Below, in pieces: positions 1 through 7,850 of a stretch of 19,053 bases of DNA. This stretch comes from an uncultured Rikenella sp. GTDB taxonomy: Bacteria; Bacteroidota; Bacteroidia; Bacteroidales; Rikenellaceae. The first letter of the stretch is position 1. Every line of letters begins with the position of its first letter. The stretch covers positions 1-19,053 of the forward strand of contig NZ_CAJTUJ010000028.1 of assembly GCF_910579375.1 (NCBI RefSeq), given 5' to 3'. Under the pieces are notes generated by a model, which saw nothing but the letters and a program-made list of their open reading frames with translations, was not told the origin of the DNA and did not search any database. Position numbers and translations under genes: made by a program.

Positions 1-484
1 AGGCATCTTCGATGCCCGGGCCGGACGCCGCAGCCCGAACCCGACAGAATGGGGCGAGGTTGGTGGCCGGGCTTAGGGTTTTACTCTTGCGACCCTTTGG
101 GGTCGCCGGCTTTGCCGCTCGGGGGGATGGGCGACAGGCCGAACTTAAAAGATTTGGGGCGAGCTCTTGGTTGTGCTTTGGGCCCAGCTTCTGCGGCTCT
201 TCGAGCCGCGCAGTTCGCCGCCACCCCAAGCGACGGACTGCAATTCGTCGGAGCTCGTTGCAGTCACCGCTGGCGGCGAATTGCTGTAGGTCAAGAGCGA
301 TTAGCGCGATTCCGAGAGGAATCGCCGCCCTCGGGCGCAGCGACGCATCAGCGGCGCGGGGGAGGCGCGCCGAGGACGAATCCGACAGACTGAGGGTAAT
401 GAAAAAGCAACGCAGAATAATGAAGAGTGGGCCCAAGCCCGGGTTTTAAGTCCCCAATCGGTTCCGGTGAAAGCTCCTGCCCGT
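1..484. other. Intergenic stretch rich in small hairpins
   Basis: I see no convincing gene here. The reading frames that cross it are rich in Arg, Ala and Gly, have no recognisable domain, and run through hairpins shared with two other intergenic regions of the window. It holds a small hairpin at 89-106 (stem GCGACC/GGTCGC), a larger repeat copy at about 190-380, and then sequence leading into the tail cassette at 485. No promoter box was recognised. Confidence 0.6.
190..380 (+). repeat. Hairpin-rich dispersed repeat, copy c1
   Basis: This copy resembles sequence at 15121-15203 (plus) and 18801-19020 (minus). Three parts can be seen. The first is hairpin GCGGCTC-TTC-GAGCCGC at 193-209. The second is a longer hairpin at 210-241 with loop CACCCCAA. 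The third is a block with hairpin GCGATTCC-GAGA-GGAATCGC at 306-325, ending in GCGCGCCGAGGAC near 365-377. The same parts recur in the same order in the minus-strand copy at 18801-19020, with different stem bases that still pair. This is read directly from the sequence; the function is unknown. Confidence 0.75.
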
Positions 485-717
485 TTATTCCGAGAGGCAA
501 CGCAACTGATAACCGCTGCCGCGATTGCTCGCAGTCGAAGGATTCATGGCCGTCGCACTGAACAACAAACGCCAGGCGTTCGTGCTGCCGTCGGGCACCG
601 ACGCAGACCAGACCGTACCCTCGTTGCCGACGCCACGCTGCACGCCATCCGCACGACCGCGGTAGCCCGGGGCGGGGACGGGGCTGCTCGGATACTCCGC
701 ACCGGCCGCCTCTGCCC
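485..717 (-). pseudogene. FISUMP-like C-terminal tail cassette C1, no start codon
   Basis: Reading the minus strand from about 670 to the stop at 485-487 gives a 61-residue tail starting PGYRGRAD and ending GSGYQLRCLSE. It matches three other tails in this window. The pattern of conserved Gly/Trp/Ser/Asn-Pro positions and the ending G-[FYL]-Q-LRCLSE is typical of FISUMP (DUF1566-like) surface proteins. There is no ATG. The frame is open back to the stop codon of the upstream kinase at 737-739 and is the same frame as that kinase. A degenerate boundary motif (GGGCAGAGGC on the minus strand) lies at 708-717. This copy is two residues longer than the other three and the most divergent. It could be a remnant, a silent donor cassette or, less likely, a readthrough extension. 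Confidence 0.6.
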
Positions 718-736
718 GAGGCTCCCGGGAGGGCTG

Positions 737-3700
737 TTACGCCTCCGTCGAAACCGCCTCTGCATCGATCGGCACATCGACCACGAACGTCGTCCCCTCG
801 TTCTCCACGCTCTCGAAACCGATGCTGCCGCCCAGCAGCTCGACGATCTTCCGCGAGATCGGAAGTCCCAACCCGCTGCCGCTGCCCTTCGTCGTGAAGT
901 TCGGTACGAAAATCTTCGCCTGAATCTCCTTCGGAATCCCTGTCCCGTTGTCGCTGATCCGTACCCGCGCCCGACCCTCCGACACATGCAGCTCGATTCG
1001 GATTCGCCCCTCCGGACGCTCGCCGATCGCCTGCACCGCATTCTGGCAGATGTTCACGAAGACCCGCGTCAGGTGATCCGCATCCGCCGTCACCCATACC
1101 GGCCCGGCCTCCGGCCCCGGCTCCAGCAGCCGCAGGTCGATCCCGTCGTGAGCCGCATAGAGGCTCGCCACGTTCCGTAGCAACACCCTCAGGTCGATCT
1201 TCGTCGGATGACCCTCGCCCATCTTGGCGAAGTCCGAAAACTCGCTTGCGATCTTGGTCAGCAGGTCGATCTGATCCAGCAGCAGCGCGAGCGTCTCCTG
1301 TACCTTGCGGTTCAGCTCCGTCTCCACCTCCTGTTGGCGCAGCGTCCGTTGCAGCATCTGGATTTTGAGCCGCATCGGCGTGAGCGGATTTTTGATTTCG
1401 TGGGCCACCTGACGGGCCATTTCGCGCCAGGCCCCCTCGCGTTCGCTGCGCGCCAGCTGGCGGTAGCTCTCTTCCAGGTAGTCGATCATCCGGTTGTACT
1501 GCTCCACGAGCAACCCCACCTCGTCGCTGATCTGGCGGCTCGAACTCGAGCCCGCCGCGTCGATTTTCTGCATCTTCGAGATGTTCCGCATCGCTTCGTG
1601 CAGCTGGTTGAACGGCTTGGTCAGCAGCCGATAGAGGAACTCTGACAGGATCACCGAGATGCACAGAATGATCAGGAACAGGTTCAGCACGTCGGCCAAC
1701 AGCTCGTGGCGCAGGAATCCGCCGTTCGCATCCGCCCCGTAGTACTGGAGGTTCAGGTAGCCTTTCAGATCGCCCTCCACGATGATCGGGACGAAAGCCG
1801 ACGTGTACTGCGCACCCCCGATATCCATCACGAACATCGGCCGTTTCAGGTAGTGCAGGCTGCGGTAGGCCTGACTCCGCATCCGGGCCAGGTGGATCGT
1901 GTTGTAGGCCGACGACGCGATCAGCCGCCCGGACGGACTGAACAGGCTGATCGAGAACTCGTCCTTGTTCTGTTCCGTCGCGAGCCACCGCTCGGCCGTT
2001 TCGCGGTCGAGCGGATGGCGCGTCAGGTAGCGCGAGAGGTCGGTCGCCAGCCGCTGGATCGTGGTGTTCACCACCCGCCGGTTGTCACCCTTGAATTGAG
2101 CCATCGTGTGGCGGATGATGACGGTCGTGACGGCCACCATGGCGAAGAGCACCACGCCGATCACCACCGTTCGGATCTTGAAGGTCATCCGGCTGCTGAA
2201 CCGCTGGATGTCGAACGTATATCCGGTCAGTTCGAGCAGCAGACCGCACAGCACGAACAGGATCAGGAACGTGTAGGCGTACAGCGCCGCCACGTCCAGC
2301 AGCGTGCTGTCGCGGCGCGAGACGATCAGCAGGCCGTGGCGCGCCCCCGGTTCGTCGTAGTTGAACAGGTAGTGGGCCTCTCCGTTGGCGTAGAGAATCG
2401 TGTCGTGTCCGCTCGGCACGGCGGCCAACAGGGCCTGGTAGTCGTTGTCGTTGCCGTGTTTGAAGTGGATGCGACCGTCCGTCACCCGGACGTAGGTGAA
2501 GTGTTGGAACCGGATGTCGGGCGTCAGTTCTCCCTCGGGCACCTCTTCGTCCTGCTGGATGATCCGGTCTTGCGGCGAGGTGGCGAGGATGCGAGCATAG
2601 AGCCGTTGGGCATTGGTTTGCGCTGCCGTATCCTCCAGCGTGGCGAAGAAGGTGAAGTAGGCGCTGTAGATCGCCAGCGAGAGCAGGAACGGGCCCAGGT
2701 AGCGGTACTTGATCTGGGAGTAGCCTACGAGTGCCATCGTGAGGTAGAACAGCAGCAGGATGTAGCCCGTGTATCGGATTTGCGACTCGACCGGGGCCAG
2801 CAGTAGGACGATCAGCCCGCCGGTGAACAGGGTGCGCTGCCACAGGCGCCGGGTCGCGAAGAGCGTGTGCCGCACCCGCACCATCAGGAACCGGATGCCG
2901 ACGAAGAGCACGAACAGCAGGTAGAAGATCACGCTGTTGTACGACAGGTCGAAGATGTCGTATATCTGGACATTGATGCGCGGCGTGTAGATCGAGAGGA
3001 TCAGCGCGTAGTGGAAGACGGAGACGACGACCGCCGTGAGCAGGCAATAGAGTCCCAGAACGATCTGTCGGATCCGTTCCGGGCGCTGCCGGCAGTCCCA
3101 GGCCAGTTTCGCCCGGATGTTGAACAGGAACGCGACGTAGACGAATCCCATGCCGAACGTGAGGAAGAGGTCGCCGAGCGACCCCAGGATGACATTGTTG
3201 GCGCCGTATACTTTGGCGAACAGCGATCCGTTGGCGTTCGGAATGCCGACGTAGTGGAGCCCGACGCGCAGCAGCGCGAGGACGATGAAAAAGAGGGCCG
3301 CATGGCGCAATGCGTTGTGTCGTCGCGTGCGGGTGCGGATCAGGTTCTTGAGGTAGAGACACAGCAGCAGGATCGCCGCCCAGCCGCAGAAGGCCGCTCC
3401 GCCGGGCACCTCTTTGCGCGGTTTGGCTTTGAGGTAGAAGACGCAGTTGTCGGTTTCGACGCGCGTGGCTCCGATCTGCCGGGCATGGGGGCCGTCGGAG
3501 GTGGGCAGCAGCTCGATGCGCTGTTCGCGGAAGATATAGGGGTTGAAGAGGCCGGTCTCTTCGTTGTAGAGGTTGATCGTCACCACGGCCGATCGGTTGC
3601 CGCGGGCCCGCACGAGGATGAGCCCGTGGCGCGGCCCAATCTTCCGGATCGAATGCGACGGGGTCAGCCAGAAGTCGTTCATGTTGACCTGGTACGGGAA

Positions 3701-4051
3701 GTTCGACCAGTAGACCATCGTCGTGTCGCGGAAGAGCAGCATCGAGATCCCTTGTTCGCTCCATCCGGGAGGGATGTCGCCGCGCCAGAGCCTCTCGATG
3801 TAGAGGCTGTCGTCCTCGGCTTCGAGCCAGTTGCGGGCCACGCGGTCGGTTTCGCGTTCGATGCGGGTGATGGCCGTCCGGATGTGCCTCAGCCCGGGAT
3901 CGACGTCGCGGCCCACGCGGAAGGCGATGTAGTAGATGTTGACGGCGAAGAGGGCGATGGTGGCGGGCAGCAGGTAGGGGATTGCCCGGGCTCGCAGCCG
4001 CAGCCCCAGCGCGCGGATGGGATTGGTGAAGTTGTGTCGGGAGAATCGCAT
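737..4051 (-). CDS. Large multi-membrane sensor histidine kinase, NtrY-like
   Basis: This 1104-residue membrane-bound sensor kinase would autophosphorylate on a histidine and pass phosphate to a response regulator that is not in this window. One membrane segment near residues 24-44 is followed by an extracytoplasmic region. About eight closely spaced hydrophobic segments lie at roughly 215-470. A second extracytoplasmic region precedes two more segments (about 590-645), a third outside loop and a final segment near 788-808 leading into a HAMP-like stretch. The HisKA box AHEIKNPLTPMRL has the phospho-acceptor His884, and its NPLTPM form is NtrY-like. The ATPase domain shows the N box (NICQNAVQAIG), G1 (DNGTGIP) and GSGSGLGL. 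It lies 46 bp after rlmH, probably in one transcript. Kinase assignment is sure; the signal is unknown. The multi-segment sensor portion is much larger than in classical NtrY. Confidence 0.93.
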   Translation of the reverse strand: MRFSRHNFTNPIRALGLRLRARAIPYLLPATIALFAVNIYYIAFRVGRDVDPGLRHIRTAITRIERETDRVARNWLEAEDDSLYIERLWRGDIPPGWSEQGISMLLFRDTTMVYWSNFPYQVNMNDFWLTPSHSIRKIGPRHGLILVRARGNRSAVVTINLYNEETGLFNPYIFREQRIELLPTSDGPHARQIGATRVETDNCVFYLKAKPRKEVPGGAAFCGWAAILLLCLYLKNLIRTRTRRHNALRHAALFFIVLALLRVGLHYVGIPNANGSLFAKVYGANNVILGSLGDLFLTFGMGFVYVAFLFNIRAKLAWDCRQRPERIRQIVLGLYCLLTAVVVSVFHYALILSIYTPRINVQIYDIFDLSYNSVIFYLLFVLFVGIRFLMVRVRHTLFATRRLWQRTLFTGGLIVLLLAPVESQIRYTGYILLLFYLTMALVGYSQIKYRYLGPFLLSLAIYSAYFTFFATLEDTAAQTNAQRLYARILATSPQDRIIQQDEEVPEGELTPDIRFQHFTYVRVTDGRIHFKHGNDNDYQALLAAVPSGHDTILYANGEAHYLFNYDEPGARHGLLIVSRRDSTLLDVAALYAYTFLILFVLCGLLLELTGYTFDIQRFSSRMTFKIRTVVIGVVLFAMVAVTTVIIRHTMAQFKGDNRRVVNTTIQRLATDLSRYLTRHPLDRETAERWLATEQNKDEFSISLFSPSGRLIASSAYNTIHLARMRSQAYRSLHYLKRPMFVMDIGGAQYTSAFVPIIVEGDLKGYLNLQYYGADANGGFLRHELLADVLNLFLIILCISVILSEFLYRLLTKPFNQLHEAMRNISKMQKIDAAGSSSSRQISDEVGLLVEQYNRMIDYLEESYRQLARSEREGAWREMARQVAHEIKNPLTPMRLKIQMLQRTLRQQEVETELNRKVQETLALLLDQIDLLTKIASEFSDFAKMGEGHPTKIDLRVLLRNVASLYAAHDGIDLRLLEPGPEAGPVWVTADADHLTRVFVNICQNAVQAIGERPEGRIRIELHVSEGRARVRISDNGTGIPKEIQAKIFVPNFTTKGSGSGLGLPISRKIVELLGGSIGFESVENEGTTFVVDVPIDAEAVSTEA

Positions 4052-4097
4052 AGGATCGGATGCTGTGAATCGGGGGTGGTGCGTCGACGAAGCGGAT

Positions 4098-4574
4098 TTA
4101 TCGGTGGTGGTAGGGCTCTCCGCCGAGGATGGTGAAAGCGCGGTAGAGTTGTTCGATGAAGATCAGCCGCACCATCTGGTGCGAGAAGGTGAGCCTCGAC
4201 AGCGAGAGCCGCTGGTCGGCCCGGGCGTAGACCGCCTCCGAGAAGCCGTAAGCTCCGCCGACGACGAAGACCAGCCGCCGCACGCCGCGGTTCATGAGGC
4301 CCTGGATCCGGTCGGCGAACTCCACCGATCCGTCGGGCAGCGTGCCCCGTTCGTCGAGCAGGACGACGTGGTCTCCGGCTGCGATGCGGGCGAGGATCAG
4401 TTCGCCTTCGGTCGTTTTGATCTGTTCTTCGCGGAGGTGGCGGGCGTTTTTGAGTTCGGGTATAACGACGAGGCCGAAGCGCACGTAATGCTTCAGCCGG
4501 CCGACATACTCCTCTATGCCGTTTTCCAGCCATTGGCCGGTTGTTTTTCCGACGAAGATCAAGTCGATAGTCAT
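4098..4574 (-). CDS. rlmH: 23S rRNA pseudouridine-1915 N3-methyltransferase RlmH
   Basis: RlmH is a cytosolic SPOUT-fold methyltransferase that uses S-adenosylmethionine to methylate N3 of pseudouridine 1915 in helix 69 of 23S rRNA, acting on assembled ribosomes. The product is 158 residues, the usual size. It begins MTIDLIFVGKT and carries the family signature near the C-terminus: VVGGAYGFSE, then SLSRLTFSHQMVRLIFIEQL and the terminal GGEPYHHR. The SPOUT knot that binds the cofactor lies in this part. An in-frame start further upstream would add about 64 unrelated residues and would take in the promoter box at 4601-4608, so the ATG at 4572-4574 is preferred. It is followed after 46 bp by the kinase gene on the same strand. 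Confidence 0.97.
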   Translation of the reverse strand: MTIDLIFVGKTTGQWLENGIEEYVGRLKHYVRFGLVVIPELKNARHLREEQIKTTEGELILARIAAGDHVVLLDERGTLPDGSVEFADRIQGLMNRGVRRLVFVVGGAYGFSEAVYARADQRLSLSRLTFSHQMVRLIFIEQLYRAFTILGGEPYHHR

Positions 4575-4600
4575 TGTGTAGTTCCGGATCTTTTCGAACG

Positions 4601-4608
4601 CAAAGTTA
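4601..4608 (-). promoter_or_regulatory. Bacteroidota -7 box for rlmH and kinase
   Basis: The minus strand reads TAACTTTG, a perfect match to the Bacteroidota -7 consensus TAnnTTTG, 26 bases before the rlmH start. No clear -33 TTTG was found at the expected spacing. It would drive rlmH and probably the kinase. Confidence 0.55.
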
Positions 4609-4666
4609 GGAAAAAGGAGCGTTTCGGACTCGTGCGCGGAGCGTCTGTAAATTGTTATTATCTTCG

Positions 4667-4674
4667 TATCTTTG
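4667..4674 (+). promoter_or_regulatory. Bacteroidota -7 box facing the structured repeat and hisS
   Basis: The plus strand reads TATCTTTG, matching TAnnTTTG. It lies about 50 bases before the GGGTAGAGGC motif of the structured repeat and is divergent from the rlmH box. If active it would give a transcript containing the whole structured repeat and, if not terminated, a hisS leader of roughly 570 nt. No convincing -33 element was seen. Confidence 0.45.
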
Positions 4675-4819
4675 TGCGGCGCGCGGGCCAAGCCTGTGGC
4701 GTGGCGCGCGGACAAAGAACGGGGGTAGAGGCTGCCAGTGGAAATGCGTAAGTATTTCCCGTCCACGGGACGTGGGGCCCGCGCGGCCTGAGCGCAGTTT
4801 TAGGCTGGACAAAGCTCTC

Positions 4820-4893
4820 CCGCGCGCGATCGCTGAAGAAGGAAATCATTCAAAGCGCCTTGCGCTTTGAATAAGATTTTCGTCAGCGCGCGG
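4820..4893 (+). repeat. Long hairpin unit H1 (74 nt)
   Basis: Three nested helices can be drawn. The outer is CCGCGCGC (4820-4827) with GCGCGCGG (4886-4893). The middle is GGAAATC (4841-4847) with GATTTTC (4875-4881). The inner is ATTCAAAGCG (4848-4857) with CGCTTTGAAT (4863-4872). The 5' internal loop holds GCTGAAGAA. Confidence 0.8.
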
Positions 4894-4924
4894 ACATATA
4901 CAACCGTTGTTACTTTTCAACTGC

Positions 4925-4999
4925 TCGCGCGCCACGCCTTAGGAGGGAAATCGTCAAAATGCGCTTGCGCGTTTTGACAAGATTTCCCCAGGCGCGCGA
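4925..4999 (+). repeat. Long hairpin unit H2 (75 nt)
   Basis: The outer helix is TCGCGCGCC (4925-4933) with GGCGCGCGA (4991-4999). The middle is GGGAAATC (4945-4952) with GATTTCCC (4981-4988). The inner is GTCAAAATGCGC (4953-4964) with GCGCGTTTTGAC (4967-4978), which has one wobble pair. The 5' internal loop holds ACGCCTTAGGAG, similar in place and sequence to the loop of unit H4. Confidence 0.8.
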
Positions 5000-5022
5000 A
5001 CAAAGAACTGCGCGTGAAATCC

Positions 5023-5097
5023 GTCGCCCGCCCGCCAAAAAGGGCATATTCTGCCGATTGGCAGTGAGCCAATTCGGCAAGAATTGCCGCGGGCGAC
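5023..5097 (+). repeat. Long hairpin unit H3 (75 nt)
   Basis: The outer helix is GTCGCCCGC (5023-5031) with GCGGGCGAC (5089-5097). The inner is GCCGATTGGC (5053-5062) with GCCAATTCGGC (5068-5078), with one bulge. A middle helix with a one-base bulge joins 5043-5052 to 5080-5088. Its 5' flank ATCCGTCGCCCGCCC is identical to that of unit H5. Confidence 0.78.
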
Positions 5098-5248
5098 TGA
5101 AAAAGCGAGAAAAAGCCCGCTCGCCTAAGGAGGCGTCCTACCAAAAAAGAACCGAAACAATGGGCCGGCCCAGCCCGCTTCCGCCACCGGTAAAACACCC
5201 TCTGCGCAGGCTGCACCCTGTTGCCGAAAAAGGAAATACAGATCGATC

Positions 5249-6646
5249 ATGGCCATACAGAAACCATCCATACCTAAAGGCACCCGCGACTTCTCGCCCG
5301 TCGAGACCGCCCGGCGCAACTACCTCTTCGACACCATTAAAAGCATCTTCCGGCGTTACGGCTTCCAGCCCCTCGAAACCCCCAGCATGGAGAACCTCTC
5401 CACCCTGCTCGGCAAGTACGGCGACGAAGGCGACAAGTTGCTCTTCAAAGTGCTGAACTCCGGCAACTTCTTCAAGGGGATCGAGGGCGAGGAGCTGCTG
5501 GCCGCCAGCGAGAGCGACAGCCCGAACGCGCTCGCCACCCGAATTTGCGAAAAGGGGCTGCGGTACGACCTCACCGTGCCTTTCGCGCGGTACGTCGTGC
5601 AACACCGCAACGAGATCGTCTTTCCATTCAAACGTTACCAGATACAGCCCGTCTGGCGCGCCGACCGGCCCCAGAAAGGCCGGTACCGGGAGTTCTACCA
5701 GTGCGACGTCGATGTCGTCGGGTCGGACTCGCTGCTCAACGAAGTCGAGTTGATTCGGATCGTGCGCGACGTTTTCGACGCCTTGGGCATCCGGGTCGTG
5801 CTGAAACTCAATAACCGCAAGATACTCTACGGCATTGCCGAGACCATCGGCCATGCCGATAAGATGATGGATATCACCGTCGCGATCGACAAACTCGACA
5901 AGATCGGCATCGACGCCGTGAACGAAGAGCTCGCCGAACGTGGGCTCGAGGCGGAGGCGATTGCCGCGCTGCGGCCCATTCTGGAGCTCTCGGGGACGAA
6001 TCGCGAGAAACTGGTAGCCATTACCGCCATTATCGGCGACCGTTCCGCCACCGGCCGGCTCGGGATCGAAGAGGTGACCACCGTGCTCGACTATGTGGAG
6101 GCGCTCGGAGTCGAACTGCCTGTCGAACTCGACCTCTCGTTGGCTCGGGGGCTCAACTATTACACCGGCGCGATTTTCGAAGTCAAGGCGCTGGACTTTC
6201 CCATGGGGAGCATTTGCGGCGGGGGGCGGTATGACGACCTGACCGGCATTTTCGGCATGCCCGACACCTCGGGCGTCGGGATCAGCTTCGGCGCCGACCG
6301 GATTTACGACGTCCTGCTGGGGCTCGACCTCTTTCCGGCCGAGACCGCCGAGAGCGTCCGCGCCCTCTTCGTCCACTTCGGCGCCGAGGAGGCCCGCGAG
6401 GCGTTGCGCCTGATGGACGGTGTGCGGCGCGACGGAGGGGTCGCCGTGGAGCTCTATCCCGAACCGGCGAAGATCAAAAAACAGTTCGAGTATGCCGAGA
6501 AGCGGGGGATTCCGTATCTCGTCTTCGTCGGCGAGAACGAGGCCGCGGCCCGGCGGGCCACCGTCAAACACCTCGCCACGGGCGAGCAGACCGAAGTCCC
6601 GTTCGACCGGCTGGCCGAATTCCTGAGGGAGGGGCGTTTGCAATAA
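5249..6646 (+). CDS. hisS: Histidyl-tRNA synthetase
   Basis: HisS charges tRNA-His with histidine using ATP in the cytosol. The 465-residue product has the class II core. Motif 1 lies around RYGFQPLETP. LRYDLTVPF is near residue 105. Motif 2, RYREFYQCDVD, starts at Arg145. The histidine-specific loop ARGLNYYTGAIFEV is near 299-312. Motif 3 lies in CGGGRYDDL (from Cys323) and GVGISFGADR. The last about 100 residues form the anticodon-binding domain (LFVHFGAEE ... YLVFVGENE). The ATG at 5249 gives the standard N-terminus MAIQKPSIPKGTRDF. Upstream is a long leader with the structured repeat, and 27 bp after the stop begins the peptidase gene. No feature suggests a paralogue such as HisZ. Confidence 0.97.
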   Translation: MAIQKPSIPKGTRDFSPVETARRNYLFDTIKSIFRRYGFQPLETPSMENLSTLLGKYGDEGDKLLFKVLNSGNFFKGIEGEELLAASESDSPNALATRICEKGLRYDLTVPFARYVVQHRNEIVFPFKRYQIQPVWRADRPQKGRYREFYQCDVDVVGSDSLLNEVELIRIVRDVFDALGIRVVLKLNNRKILYGIAETIGHADKMMDITVAIDKLDKIGIDAVNEELAERGLEAEAIAALRPILELSGTNREKLVAITAIIGDRSATGRLGIEEVTTVLDYVEALGVELPVELDLSLARGLNYYTGAIFEVKALDFPMGSICGGGRYDDLTGIFGMPDTSGVGISFGADRIYDVLLGLDLFPAETAESVRALFVHFGAEEAREALRLMDGVRRDGGVAVELYPEPAKIKKQFEYAEKRGIPYLVFVGENEAAARRATVKHLATGEQTEVPFDRLAEFLREGRLQ

Positions 6647-6673
6647 CCGGTTCCCGCATACACCTATTATTAT

Positions 6674-7735
6674 ATGATTATACCTATGTATTTTCGCACC
6701 TTTGCCTATCGGTCGCTGCTGGTCGCCGGTTTCGTATTCGGTCTGATCCTTTTCGTCGCTCCGGAGGAGGCTTCAGCCCAGCGGCGCGGCGGGACGCCTG
6801 CGACGCCCCGGCTCGAAGAGCTCCCTCGGCGGCCGATGGACACCATCCCGACGGCCGATCCCGAGACCAAAGTCATCATTTTCAGCAATAACACCTGGGA
6901 GTACTACCGGCCGGAGCTGCGGCGGCTCGACAACCTCTCCGTTTTCCGCGAACACTGGGACACCGCCTCGGTCTTCTCCTATCGCAACATCGAGCTCGGC
7001 GAGCTGCCGGCGACCGTCGACCTGCGCATGATCGACAGCCTCGGTCAGTTCTGCTGCCCGGTGCAGGGCAAAGTCCTCTCGAAATACGGGCCCCGGCGCA
7101 GGCGGAACCACCACGGCGTGGACATTCCGATGAAGCCGGGCGAACCGGTTCTGGCTGCGTTCGACGGCAAAGTCCGGTACGCCAAATACAACACCGGCGG
7201 GTACGGGAATCTGGTCATTATCCGCCATCCCAACGGGCTGGAGACCTGGCACTCGCACCTCATGAAGTGCAACGTCCGGGTGGGAGACTACGTCAAGACG
7301 GGACAGGTGATCGGCTACGTGGGGCAGACGGGGCGCGCTTTCGGGCCCCACCTCCATTTCGAAACCCGCTACTGCGACCAGAGCTTCGACCCGGAGTTCC
7401 TCTTCGACTTCGAGAACGGGATGCTCCGCTACCAGACCTTCGCCCTGAACCGCGACTACTTCAGCATCCATTCGCGCGCCTCCGAAATGCTCGAAGAGGA
7501 CGACGAACCGGACTTGGCCAACGCCCTGCTGGCCGAGGCCGACGACTCGACGATGATTCGCGCCGCGCAGCCCAAATCGGCTTCGGGGGCGCCGGTGTAC
7601 CACATCGTTAAAAAGGGGGACATTCTGGGCCGCATCGCGCCGAAATACGGAACGACGATCGCCCGGATCTGCCAGCTCAACGGCATCGACCGCAACAGCA
7701 CGCTTCGGCTGGGGCAGCGGCTGCGGGTCAGGTAG
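6674..7735 (+). CDS. Secreted M23 peptidase with C-terminal LysM domain
   Basis: This is a predicted exported metalloendopeptidase that cuts peptidoglycan cross-bridges or stem peptides. A signal peptide covers about the first 35 residues, ending near ASAQRR. A second in-frame ATG at 6686 could be the real start. The LytM-type zinc site is complete: His146 and Asp150 in HHGVDI, His193/His195 in HSHL, and His226/His228 in GPHLHFE. A LysM domain at about 308-352 (VYHIVKKGDILGRIAPKYGTTIARICQLNG) should bind the glycan strand. The region before the peptidase domain (about 36-120) is not recognised. It follows hisS by 27 bp with no visible promoter, so it may be cotranscribed. All zinc ligands are present, so an active enzyme is more likely than a degenerate EnvC/NlpD-type activator. 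Confidence 0.92.
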   Translation: MIIPMYFRTFAYRSLLVAGFVFGLILFVAPEEASAQRRGGTPATPRLEELPRRPMDTIPTADPETKVIIFSNNTWEYYRPELRRLDNLSVFREHWDTASVFSYRNIELGELPATVDLRMIDSLGQFCCPVQGKVLSKYGPRRRRNHHGVDIPMKPGEPVLAAFDGKVRYAKYNTGGYGNLVIIRHPNGLETWHSHLMKCNVRVGDYVKTGQVIGYVGQTGRAFGPHLHFETRYCDQSFDPEFLFDFENGMLRYQTFALNRDYFSIHSRASEMLEEDDEPDLANALLAEADDSTMIRAAQPKSASGAPVYHIVKKGDILGRIAPKYGTTIARICQLNGIDRNSTLRLGQRLRVR

Positions 7736-7794
7736 CGCGGCCGCTCAACCTTCCTCCTCCCCGGCCGTTGCTTTGAAAAACAGCAGGAAACGGG

Positions 7795-7806
7795 GCGGAA
7801 TTCCGC
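7795..7806. promoter_or_regulatory. 12-bp palindrome upstream of purL
   Basis: GCGGAATTCCGC is a perfect palindrome whose end lies 11 bases before the -7 box of purL, so it would sit around -33 to -20. This is a plausible operator position, but no regulator is known to fit it and a single palindrome could be chance. Confidence 0.25.
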
Positions 7807-7817
7807 TCGGAAAAACG

Positions 7818-7825
7818 TATATTTG
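7818..7825 (+). promoter_or_regulatory. Bacteroidota -7 box for purL
   Basis: TATATTTG matches TAnnTTTG and ends 25 bases before the purL ATG, giving a short leader. A TTTG at 7772-7775 is too far upstream to be the usual -33 element. Confidence 0.55.
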
Positions 7826-7850
7826 AAGTTCGAAAACCATACACCATCCC

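Larger units (their letters stand above)
4723..5097 (+). repeat. Structured repeat, copy b1 (head module plus three long hairpins)
   Basis: The copy opens with GGGTAGAGGC (4723-4732). Two small hairpins follow: 4757-4770 (TCCCGT/ACGGGA) and 4781-4795 (GCGC, loop GGCCTGA, GCGC). Then come three long hairpin units at 4820-4893, 4925-4999 and 5023-5097. A second copy with the same order of parts lies at 14803-15057. There the head hairpins have different stem bases that still pair, and the second loop is GGCCCGA. It fills the rlmH-hisS gap and contains no credible gene. It could be a structured non-coding RNA, part of the hisS leader, or a non-autonomous mobile repeat. Confidence 0.75.

Noticed and set aside
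348..1988. Long minus-strand frame of over 500 codons overlapping the 3' part of the kinase gene
   Set aside because: It is a frame-shifted shadow of a GC-rich gene, very rich in Arg, Gly and Ala, with no domain. The kinase frame carries all the motifs.
1706..4135. Long plus-strand frames antisense to the kinase
   Set aside because: Low-complexity Val/Asp/Glu/Arg/Gln-rich translations typical of the reverse of a GC-rich gene; no motif and no promoter.
4820..4999. tRNA genes, because the hairpin units are about 75 nt long
   Set aside because: The units fold as single long hairpins with no T-loop GTTCRA, no anticodon arm and no CCA end.
4820..5097. Integron attC sites or a CRISPR array
   Set aside because: The hairpin units are spaced regularly, but the integron core GTTRRRY is not at the ends and no integrase is seen. 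The units are not identical repeats, so they are not CRISPR.
4723..5248. T-box riboswitch upstream of hisS
   Set aside because: T-boxes belong mainly to Firmicutes. I could not find the T-box consensus, and the same structure occurs at 14803 with no tRNA synthetase gene.
7772..7775. TTTG as -33 element for the purL promoter
   Set aside because: It is 42 bases before the -7 box, about twice the usual spacing.
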